This document shows, piece after piece, positions 57,101 through 64,000 of a stretch of DNA of 64,000 nt. Source of the stretch: Algibacter sp. L3A6 (GTDB taxonomy: Bacteria > Bacteroidota > Bacteroidia > Flavobacteriales > Flavobacteriaceae); NCBI RefSeq assembly GCF_009796825.1, contig NZ_CP047030.1:4338501-4402500 (forward strand), read 5' to 3'. Position numbers and translations under genes: made by a program. Numbering within the stretch: the stretch's first letter is position 1; every line of letters starts with the position of its first letter. Below the pieces are notes generated by a model that had not been told where the DNA came from, did not search any database, and worked only from the letters and a program-made list of their open reading frames with translations.

Positions 57101-57795
57101 AATGAATTCGTTTTTTTGTAGGTTGATTCTCCAATTTATAATTTAAAAAATTAAAAAAGTAATTAATCAATTTTCGTAGAAAAATATTAATAATCAGTGA
57201 ACACAAACTGAACACAATTTTGAACACAAGCGTCTGGGAAGCCTTATAAACAGAATATTTGGAGTTTTTTAAATTCCTTCATAATCCAGAGGTCGAAAAA
57301 AATGTTATTGATAAATAATTAAGCCAAATTTGAAAAACATTAATGATCATTCTTATAATATGCTGAATGAAATTAAACTGAATCAAACGTTTTAAAATAG
57401 ATGTAAGACATTAAAATTTGGACTCATTCTGTACCCATAAAAACACTATCAGTTTTATGAAAGGCTTAATTTTATTTACAGCGATAACTGTACTCCAACT
57501 AGTGACATTCGGGTTATGAATATGATTATTTAAAAGAAATAACAATTGATAATAATTTAATTTTAATTAAAACAATTGTAAAAAAAGTAGGTATCTAAAC
57601 TTCAGTTGACCAAATTCATCAAAACTTATCCATTTTTTATTTGGATTAACAATAAATTAGGTAGTGGTGCGTAATAAATTCATCAATGCTGCTAAGCTTT
57701 ATGAAACCTCAAAAAAATAAAATTTGGATAGTTCTTCATTCTCCAGAACAATTTATCTTATATCGTATCATAAATACTAACCACAAAAACCAAAC
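57101..57795. other. Intergenic debris without a supported gene
   Basis: Stops in all frames. One short start-like stretch at 57457 (MKGLILFTAITVLQLVTFGL, then stop; the -1 frame continues YEYDYLKEITIDNN) looks like the head of another decayed exported protein. Nothing else is recognised. Confidence 0.5.
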
Positions 57796-58987
57796 CTAAA
57801 AATTAAGTACTTTATCCAAAGCCGAATCCGTATCTCTTCGCATAAAATTAGCTTGATAAAGCATAGTTGTAGCAACTGAAGAATGCCTATATAGTTTTTG
57901 AAGCATTTGAATAGGAATTTTATCTCCCGAAATATTACCAAAACTATGGCGAGCAATGTGCATGGACATTTTTTTATCTATACCTGCTTTTTCTGCAACA
58001 AACTCTAACCTCCTGTTAAAGTTTTTTTATTCTTGTTCTTACGCGCTTCTTATCATTTAAATTAACGCCTTCTAACTCTCTAAACAAATAAACAGAATCT
58101 TCTTCTCTTTCTAATTTACTGAGAATTTTAGAAACTTTATCAGGGATCTTCAAAGACACTAATTTGTTATTCTTAGCCATACGGTAATGTAAACGCTCGT
58201 CATAAAAATCTGCCTACTTTAATTGTAATACATCACTTATACGAATTCCTACAAAATAAAAACTAATTAACCATGCATATAAAGCGTACTCTTGAGCTTT
58301 TGTTAAACCTTTTAAATTCTCTAAAGTTTTTATTTCTTCTCTATTTAATCCTACCTTTTTTGTTTCTGGAAACTTAATTTGAAATTTCCCTTTTCCAAAA
58401 GGGTATAACTCTTTTTTGGTGATGTTTTGACTAATAGCTAAATTATAAATAGTTCGAAGCGTAATCATATAATTAGCCACAGTACGTGCAACCAAATTTC
58501 TTTTACTTAACAGAAAATGTTCAAATTGTTTTAGGAGTTCAACATTCAAATCTTTAAAATGAAGTTGATTGTTTTTTAGAAATTCTCTAAACACTGCTAT
58601 ACGACCAATTTCAATATCCAATTGATGAAACTGCTTTCTGTTTCTTATGTTTACCAAGTAACTTTCGGCTACTTTAAAAAAATCGTTATCATATTTCGAT
58701 ACAATCTGATTTTTTATCTTTTTTGAAGATAAATCCTGCTCCTGAATCTCTGCATTAATCAAACTTTTGTTGGCTAAAGATAGTTTTGAAAGTATCAGCT
58801 GATTAATTTCTAAATGATCTAGATGTGATTTTCTTACCCTTCGATTTTTGGAATCCCACTGCTTCAACTTTATAGATTGTCCAATATAAATATATGATGG
58901 CTTCCGATCCTTTATAATTCTAATTGATATAGGATGTAGATTTTTTGAATTTGGTCGTTTAACTAAAAAAGGTGTTACTGATGCCAT
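57796..58987 (-). pseudogene. Tyrosine recombinase/integrase with a stop and a frameshift
   Basis: An Arm-type DNA-binding domain (FLVKRPNSKNLHPISIRI) and a SAM-like core (LKQFEHFLLSKRNLVARTV) precede the catalytic domain with GIRISDVLQLK (first Arg), a stop at 58212-58214, RLHYRMAKNNKLVSLKIP, a frameshift near 58025, then MHIARHSFGN (HxxR), YRHSSVATTMLY (His and nucleophile Tyr), and the end at 57796. It is the size of a conjugative-transposon/genomic-island integrase. A tRNA-end-like repeat lies 177 bp upstream, as is usual for island integrases. Confidence 0.85.
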
Positions 58988-59163
58988 AAGTATTGATTTT
59001 TAATAAAGATAAAATTCTGTGTATTTATACGCTGCTAAAACATTCTTTGATATTAATTGATTTCATTTAATACTAAATAAAATCTAAAGCTTCATTTTTA
59101 ATGAATTTTAAAGGTATTCATATTGATTTGACATAGTACGCTCTCAATTCATAACTCGGAGGT

Positions 59164-59236
59164 CATGGGATCGTGCCCCATTCTCGCTACAAGTAAAACC
59201 AGGGAAAGTCAAGAATTTTATTCTTGGCTTTTTTTA
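59164..59236 (+). repeat. tRNA-3'-end-like attachment repeat plus terminator, copy 1
   Basis: It starts CATGGGATCGTGCCCCATTC and continues TCGCTACA, shaped like a T-arm (stem ATGGG/CCCAT) and the 3' acceptor strand of a tRNA; the DNA just before (TTCATAACTCGGAGGTC) looks like the anticodon 3' half of a CAT-anticodon tRNA. No complete tRNA can be folded. It is followed by the terminator CAAGAATTTTATTCTTGG and T7. A second copy is at 61844-61917. Confidence 0.7.
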
Positions 59237-59513
59237 TTTTGCTAAAACATTAGTAATCTTTTCTCGTAAAGAATTTGAAATTTTAGAAATAAAAAAAGAT
59301 AAGTTTAAAACAAATTCAAAGTTAAATGTCACTTTGAGCGAAGCACTCAGAAATTCTTATAATACAGCTTGGCATCATTCTAAAATAAATTTGGATTCGT
59401 TTAAAATAAATTACCTATACAAGACAGATTACAATTCAGTTATTCAAATAATCTATGACTTCGTAGTAAATCTACAAGACTTCAAACAACATTGTAGAAC
59501 AATAAATATGTAA
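59229..59513 (+). pseudogene. Headless ORF (about 90 codons), unknown
   Basis: An open frame without a start begins inside the attachment repeat and ends with TAA at 59511-59513: SRKEFEILEIKKDKFKTNSK, TLSEALRNSYNTAWHHSKIN, FVVNLQDFKQHCRTINM. The composition looks protein-like (helical, charged). Probably the 3' part of a gene cut by integration at the att site. No family recognised. 59514-59883 shows nothing further. Confidence 0.5.
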
Positions 59514-59883
59514 AATAGTTACCAAAACGGGATATAATAATTTTGGATCTTCAAAAAAACACTAAACTGTGCCTAACTTAAGCTGTGTATAATTTATTGC
59601 TTTGGCGAGTACTTATTTGGAAAATGCTTTCGGAATTTTATTGCGTTCGTTTTTGTTTACTAAACTAATTGCTTAAAACATTTAACGAAACCTGATGAGC
59701 ATGAAAAAAATGAAAAAAAATTAACTGCTGAATTAATAAAATAATGGCCTATAATACTATATTTACTAAGTCGTTAAATATTTTATAATAGAAAAACACA
59801 TAATTGATAACATTTATAAATTCGACTTTAACATAAACCGAAAAACATCATTTATTTTCTCTAAAACTAACAAATTTAAAATA

Positions 59884-61107
59884 ATGAAAAATCAAATTTT
59901 ATTTCTTTTAATAGTCATTTTAAGCTTTAATTCCTTTGCTCAAATCTCTTTTGAGAAAGGGTATTACATAGACAACTCTAATCAAAAAAATAATTGTTTA
60001 ATCAAAAATATAGACTGGAAAAATAACCCTACAGAATTTGAGTATAAACTATCGGAAAACATTGAACCTAAAACGTTAACCATAAAAGAAATTAAAGAAT
60101 TTAGTATTAATAATATTTCAAAATACGTTAGAAGCACTGTTAATATTGATCGGTCTAGCGAGAGTCTCAGTAAATTAAGCGAGGACAAGAATCCTATATT
60201 TAAAGAAGAAGAGCTTTTTCTAAAAGTATTAGTTGAAGGTAAAGCGAACTTATATCAATATGTTGACAACAACTTAAAAAGGTATTTCTATAATAAAGAT
60301 AACTCAAATATTGAACAATTAATTTTTAAAAGCTATAAACTCAATGAAAGTGAAGCTCGCAAAAATAATAGGTTTAGACAACAACTTTGGAGTAATTTAA
60401 ATTGTTCAAATTTCAAAATGAGTAAAATTGAAGGTTTAAACTACAAAAAAAATGATTTATTAAAATATTTTATAGAGTATAATAAATGTTACAACAATAG
60501 TTCAACTAATTTTGAAGCAAAACAAAAAAAAGATTTATTTAATTTAACCCTTAGACCACGTTTAAATAGTTCTTCATTATCAACCCAGAATTCCTCGAGT
60601 GGTTCTAATAGTGTTGATTTCGATAATGAAATAGGTTTCGGTTTCGGAATAGAAGCAGAGTTTATTTTACCTTATAATAAAAATAAATGGGCCATTGCAA
60701 TCGAACCTACTTATCAAAGTTATAAGTCTGAAAAAACAACTAATACCGATAATGTTTCTGGTGGCGAATTAATAGCAAGTGTAGATTATAGTTCTATTGA
60801 AATACCTTTAAGTTTAAGACATTATTTCTTTCTAAATAATAATTCTAAAATTTTTGTAAATGCTTCTTTCATTGTTGATATAAGTTCAAATTCTTCAATT
60901 GAACATAAAAGAAACGATGGTTCAATTGTAAATTTATTTGAAATTGAAACAAGAACAAATTTGGGTTTAGGAGTTGGCTACAAACAAAATGATAAATATA
61001 GTTTAGAGATAAGGTATCAAACAAGTAGAGAGGTTTTAGGTAATTATACCTCTTGGGATACAGACTATAATACATTATCAATCATATTTGGATATTCTAT
61101 ATTCTAA
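59884..61107 (+). CDS. Outer-membrane beta-barrel protein, PorT-like type (407 aa)
   Basis: A signal peptide (MKNQILFLLIVILSFNSFAQ) is followed by a 180-residue N-terminal region (KANLYQYVDNNLKRYFYNK is typical of this Flavobacterial family), then from about residue 225 amphipathic beta strands characteristic of an outer-membrane barrel (GFGFGIEAEFILPYNKNKW, IEIPLSLRHYFFLNNN, NTLSIIFGYSIF with terminal Phe). Function unknown. It is a single gene with a perfect hairpin terminator at 61209, lies between the two attachment repeats, and so is probably cargo of the integrated element. Confidence 0.8.
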   Translation: MKNQILFLLIVILSFNSFAQISFEKGYYIDNSNQKNNCLIKNIDWKNNPTEFEYKLSENIEPKTLTIKEIKEFSINNISKYVRSTVNIDRSSESLSKLSEDKNPIFKEEELFLKVLVEGKANLYQYVDNNLKRYFYNKDNSNIEQLIFKSYKLNESEARKNNRFRQQLWSNLNCSNFKMSKIEGLNYKKNDLLKYFIEYNKCYNNSSTNFEAKQKKDLFNLTLRPRLNSSSLSTQNSSSGSNSVDFDNEIGFGFGIEAEFILPYNKNKWAIAIEPTYQSYKSEKTTNTDNVSGGELIASVDYSSIEIPLSLRHYFFLNNNSKIFVNASFIVDISSNSSIEHKRNDGSIVNLFEIETRTNLGLGVGYKQNDKYSLEIRYQTSREVLGNYTSWDTDYNTLSIIFGYSIF

Positions 61108-61208
61108 AAACACCCCAAAACAATGGCTATAGGTAATGGCTTGTTTGCTTTGTGTTTATTATAGATTTTAGGCATTTTAGGCCGTAGATTACTAAAATAA
61201 ATGTTATA

Positions 61209-61234
61209 AAGACCAAGTTTAAAACTTGGTCTTC
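61209..61234 (+). terminator. Hairpin after the outer-membrane barrel gene
   Basis: AAGACCAAGTTT pairs with AAACTTGGTCTT around 61209-61233, followed by CTT. It is compact and nearly loop-free. Confidence 0.75.
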
Positions 61235-61235
61235 T

Positions 61236-61845
61236 TGTAGACTTCCCTTAAATAGAACTGTTTAGATTTCTAAAATAACATTTTTTATTTTCTATGTTTT
61301 TAGCTCTAAAGGAATTAAGCATAGCATATTTTACTGGAGGTATTTTTCCTAAACTATCGAGTGGTCGTTTATGATTGTAATCATCCATCCATATCTGAGT
61401 TTGCTCTCTTACTTGATTTAGGTCTTCAAAAATATATTTATTAAAAACACGACACGCCCTACTGATGCCGTAATGAATAAGCACTTTGGCAATGCTTCTT
61501 TTTCCGTAAGGATTTAAAGCTTTTTTTCAATGATCTCCTTGGCCATTTGATAATCTAGCGCCAGGGTGGCATACATATGTTTGAGTTTACGGTTCTCTTC
61601 TTCGAGCTCCTTTAGGCGTTTTAACTCCTTAGAGTTCATTCCAGCGTACTTAGAACGCCACTTGTAAAAAGCAGCAGAACTGACACCATGCTCACGGCTA
61701 ATTTGCTCGACACTCTTGCCGTTATCAAATTCTTTTAAAATCTTCACAATCTGTTGCGGTGTAAATTTACTTTTTCTCATAATACTGTCTAAAGTTAAGA
61801 TTAATATTCTACTTTTAAACAGTTCGGTTATAGGGGAAGCTTACA
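61236..61845 (-). mobile_element. IS3-type element with internal deletion (610 bp)
   Basis: The ends TGTAGACTTCCCTT (61236) and, at the right, the complement of TGTAAGCTTCCCC (to 61845) are inverted repeats with TG...CA termini; both continue into a GAACTGTTTA block. Inside are OrfA and a fused remnant of OrfB. The right end lies exactly on the tRNA-like repeat (ACA/TGGG), so the insertion split that repeat. No target duplication is seen. Confidence 0.75.
61248..61780 (-). pseudogene. IS3 transposase remnants (OrfA intact, OrfB deleted)
   Basis: 61514-61780 encodes an 88-aa OrfA (HTH: FTPQQIVKILKEFDNGKSVE; coiled coil RLKELEEENRKLKHMYATL). 61248-61484 joins the first residues of OrfB (IHYGISRACRVFN) directly to its C-terminus (DDYNHKRPLDSLGKIPPVKY). 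The whole DDE catalytic core is missing, so the element cannot move by itself. Confidence 0.85.
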
Positions 61846-61917
61846 TGGGATCGTGCCCCATTCTCGCTACAGGTAAACAAAGGGAAAGCCAAGAATAAAA
61901 TTCTTGGCTTTTTTTAA
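61844..61917 (+). repeat. tRNA-3'-end-like attachment repeat plus terminator, copy 2
   Basis: Same core as 59164-59236 (CATGGGATCGTGCCCCATTC, then TCGCTACA) with the same kind of terminator (CCAAGAATAAAATTCTTGG and T7). The two copies flank 59,236-61,844 as direct repeats. Confidence 0.75.
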
Positions 61918-61924
61918 TATGATG

Positions 61925-62006
61925 ACTTCATATCCTTTATAATTCTTATAGTTATTGGATGTTGATTTTTTGAATTTGGTCGTTTAACTAAAAAAGGTGT
62001 TATTGA
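61925..62006 (-). pseudogene. N-terminal remnant of a second integrase
   Basis: The minus strand reads SITPFLVKRPNSKNQHPITI then RIIKDMK, nearly identical to the first residues of the integrase at 57796-58987 (SVTPFLVKRPNSKNLHPISI). It is cut off next to attachment repeat 2 and overlaps the end of the permease gene, whose stop codon lies within the shared sequence. Evidence for a second integration event at the same place. Confidence 0.75.
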
Positions 62007-63124
62007 TTTACATTTTGTTCTAAAACTTGTTCTTTATCAAGAACAAACGAACTTTTTCTAACCTTTAAAATAATAGGGTAAATGATACCTATAAAAAATA
62101 AAAATAAACTTAGAAATAACAAGTTAGATGGTGAAACAAACACTGTATTTGCGGTAAGAATCCCTAAAATAAGTAAAACCGATATGGGTAATGATAAGGC
62201 CAATATGGATATTGCAAAATTAGCATTAAAGGTTTTATCCTGCTCCGAACGATCTTTCTCTTTAAAATCTATACCAGAAATGTGTGCATAAGGCCAAAAA
62301 CTACATGCGCTTAAAGAAAAAGCAACGAGCACTAGTATATCATTTTTAACGACTAAATTAAAGGTATATACAGCAACAGAAATAAGTAAAAGTGTAAATG
62401 CTGATCTAAGTATAAGTAATGAAAATATTTCGAAAAATTGTTTCTTTTTCAACTTCACAGCTAAACCAATAAAAATTAGAACTAACGGCGTCATTATAGC
62501 ACTCAATCGAGATAAAGTAATACCAAAAAAGTTAGGAAGACTATCTAATGAGATATTAAATGAAACCAATATAAGCGCTGCAAAAATAAAAAGATTAACG
62601 GGCTCATAAAGTAATGTGAGTAAAAGCGATTTTAACCTCGATTTTAAAGGCATTTTTTGTGTGTCTGCCTTTTTATAATGCCATTTTACAGCCAATAAAT
62701 ATAACAGAAATAGAACAAAAAATTTGTTACCTAAATCGGCCATGGCTGCATTTGCTAAAGCTCCATCACCCAAAAACTCTAAAATAAACGGAAAACAAGA
62801 CAAGCCTGGCGCCAGGCTAGGAATTAAAAGTTTAGCACTTCTACCAGATGGCGAATTTTCATCTATTCCAATGATAAGCAATAATAAAGGAGAAATAGCC
62901 AACAGCAATAAATTTAGGCCAAGTGCTAATGCTGGAAAAAGAATGAGATTGCTATCTATTTTTATTTTTAAGAGCGCTATAAATATAGTTGCAGGTAAAA
63001 CAATGGAAAGAATTAAACTTTTCAATCCATTGGTTTCATCGCCTGCCGATATTTTCTTTCTTAAAAGTAACCCTATAACAACAAAAAGAAGAAATGAAAT
63101 AGGTTTATCTAAAACATTTTCCAT
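62000..63124 (-). CDS. AEC-family (auxin efflux carrier type) permease (374 aa)
   Basis: About ten hydrophobic helices (ISFLLFVVIGLLL, SLILSIVLPATIFIALL, LVLIFIGLAVKL and so on) with the conserved AEC-like pattern of two five-helix halves and Pro/Asn-bearing helix breaks. Inner-membrane transporter; substrate unknown. Its last codons come from the integrase remnant at 61925-62006, so the original C-terminus may have been altered. Three bp from the aminotransferase upstream, so probably one operon. It looks like core genome and marks the end of the island. Confidence 0.75.
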   Translation of the reverse strand: MENVLDKPISFLLFVVIGLLLRKKISAGDETNGLKSLILSIVLPATIFIALLKIKIDSNLILFPALALGLNLLLLAISPLLLLIIGIDENSPSGRSAKLLIPSLAPGLSCFPFILEFLGDGALANAAMADLGNKFFVLFLLYLLAVKWHYKKADTQKMPLKSRLKSLLLTLLYEPVNLFIFAALILVSFNISLDSLPNFFGITLSRLSAIMTPLVLIFIGLAVKLKKKQFFEIFSLLILRSAFTLLLISVAVYTFNLVVKNDILVLVAFSLSACSFWPYAHISGIDFKEKDRSEQDKTFNANFAISILALSLPISVLLILGILTANTVFVSPSNLLFLSLFLFFIGIIYPIILKVRKSSFVLDKEQVLEQNVNQ

Positions 63125-63127
63125 ATG

Positions 63128-64000
63128 TTAGGCAAAGATTTCGCTAATAGCATTAGTAAAAGCTTTCATTTCATCTAGAGTTCCAATACTTACTCTACAC
63201 CAGTTTTTATCCCAAAATTTAAAAGCTCTTACAGCAACATTTTTACCATAAATTTTTTCTAAGAATTTTTCTCCATCCATAGAGATTTCAAAAATAATGA
63301 AGTTCGTTTCAGAAGGTAAATACGAGAATTTTTCAGATTTTAAATACGACATGGTATAATCTCTAGCTTCCGTAATTTTTGCTTTACAATCGATTAAAAA
63401 TGCATCATTATCAAGGCTAGTAGAAGCAGCAGCAATAGTTGGCCCTGTAATGCCCATTCCGCCACGAGTAATTTCACTAATTCGTTCTAAAGTTTCTTTT
63501 TTACCTATAACATAGCCAATACGTAAACCAGCCATACCATGAATTTTAGAGAATGTACGCGCCACAATAACGTTTTCACCTTCTGCAACTAAGCTGTTCA
63601 TAGAATCCTTTATACCATTTTTTGAAAGTTCGATATAGGCTTCATCTACAAAAACAGGCACTTTCTTTGATACTCTACGGCAAAATTCTTTTAATTTTTT
63701 TGCATCGGTAATTGAACCCGTTGGGTTATTAGGGTTACAGATATAAACAAGTTTTGTGTTCTCATCTACTCCTGCTTCCATAGCATCTAAATCGTGTTGA
63801 GCATCGTCTAATAATTTATAAGACTTCCACTCACCTCCTACCGATTTTGCAACTACAATAAGCGACATATAACTTGGGTCGGCACTAACAACATTGCCAC
63901 CTTCACTAAAAAACACCATGCCTACTTTTTCTAATAAATCTGAAGAACCAGGTCCCATTAAAATTTGATCTGGTGTTACGCCTTCATTCTTTACAATTTT
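63128..64000 (-). CDS. HisC-like PLP aminotransferase, partial
   Basis: The frame runs from the right edge of the window (KIVKNEGVTPDQILMGPGSS) to 63128. Fold-type I aminotransferase of the histidinol-phosphate family: NPNNPTGS (PLP-binding Asn), VFVDEAYIEL (PLP Asp), TFSKIHGMAGLRIGY (Schiff-base Lys), and ETNFIIFE and RAFKFWDKNWCRVSIG near the C-terminus. A signal peptide cannot be assessed because the N-terminus is outside. It could be HisC itself or a secreted paralogue; the neighbourhood (permease, no his genes) does not decide. Confidence 0.85.
   Translation of the reverse strand, partial: KIVKNEGVTPDQILMGPGSSDLLEKVGMVFFSEGGNVVSADPSYMSLIVVAKSVGGEWKSYKLLDDAQHDLDAMEAGVDENTKLVYICNPNNPTGSITDAKKLKEFCRRVSKKVPVFVDEAYIELSKNGIKDSMNSLVAEGENVIVARTFSKIHGMAGLRIGYVIGKKETLERISEITRGGMGITGPTIAAASTSLDNDAFLIDCKAKITEARDYTMSYLKSEKFSYLPSETNFIIFEISMDGEKFLEKIYGKNVAVRAFKFWDKNWCRVSIGTLDEMKAFTNAISEIFA

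Noticed and set aside
59130..59195. A functional tRNA gene
   Set aside because: Only the 3' half resembles a tRNA; no 5' acceptor strand or D-arm pairs with it, and the T-loop is altered.

Overview
The window looks like a marine Flavobacteriaceae (Bacteroidota) chromosome. The evidence is its AT-rich DNA, TAnnTTTG -7 promoter elements, one SusC/SusD pair, type IX secretion (T9SS) C-terminal domains, lipoprotein signal peptides and a dense set of sulfatases and fucosidases. About 1-57,000 is a large polysaccharide utilization locus, probably for a sulfated fucose-rich polymer such as fucoidan. The content behind that inference is five intact and two broken GH29-type genes, one GH95, two GH141-like beta-helix genes, one GH3, four to five paralogues of a GH168-like (endo-fucanase-type) family, two T9SS-secreted proteins with F-type (fucose-binding) lectin domains, at least four intact sulfatases with several broken ones, and a carbohydrate esterase.

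Layout. 1-7,690: two copies of an unrecognised exported protein, a beta-sandwich-like lipoprotein, a sulfatase and GH95. 8,000-14,500: a gene graveyard (orphan T9SS tail, sulfatase tails, TonB-receptor head, esterase, two copies of a broken TIM-barrel glycosidase) around an intact T9SS/F-type-lectin protein. 14,557-34,669: a minus-strand series of secreted glycosidases, with several broken members. 35,011-39,841: SusC/SusD on the plus strand. 40,097-56,824: GH29, GH168-like genes, sulfatases, a truncated GH141 and an IS3-type element. 57,796-62,006: remains of integrative elements (broken integrase, two tRNA-3'-end-like repeats, a deleted IS). 62,000-64,000: ordinary housekeeping genes (permease, aminotransferase), so the island probably ends here.

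The genes appear to be co-regulated. Eleven promoters share one layout that I could align by eye, written in the direction of the gene: GAGCAA-type half-site, a second GAGAAA-type half-site exactly 21 bp further on (distal half weak at one site), 20-22 bp, then a TAnnTTTG-like -7 element and the start codon. They precede SusC and the head of nearly every transcription unit. No regulator gene is visible in the window, so the activator must lie elsewhere. The layout also fixes the start codons of two sulfatases.

Working model (inference): T9SS enzymes cut and bind the polymer at the cell surface, SusC/D imports oligosaccharides, and periplasmic sulfatases, GH29/GH95/GH141 fucosidases and the esterase strip sulfate, fucose and acyl groups. 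Many neighbouring genes are fused by deletions or carry stops, so this copy of the locus seems to be eroding while its promoters persist.
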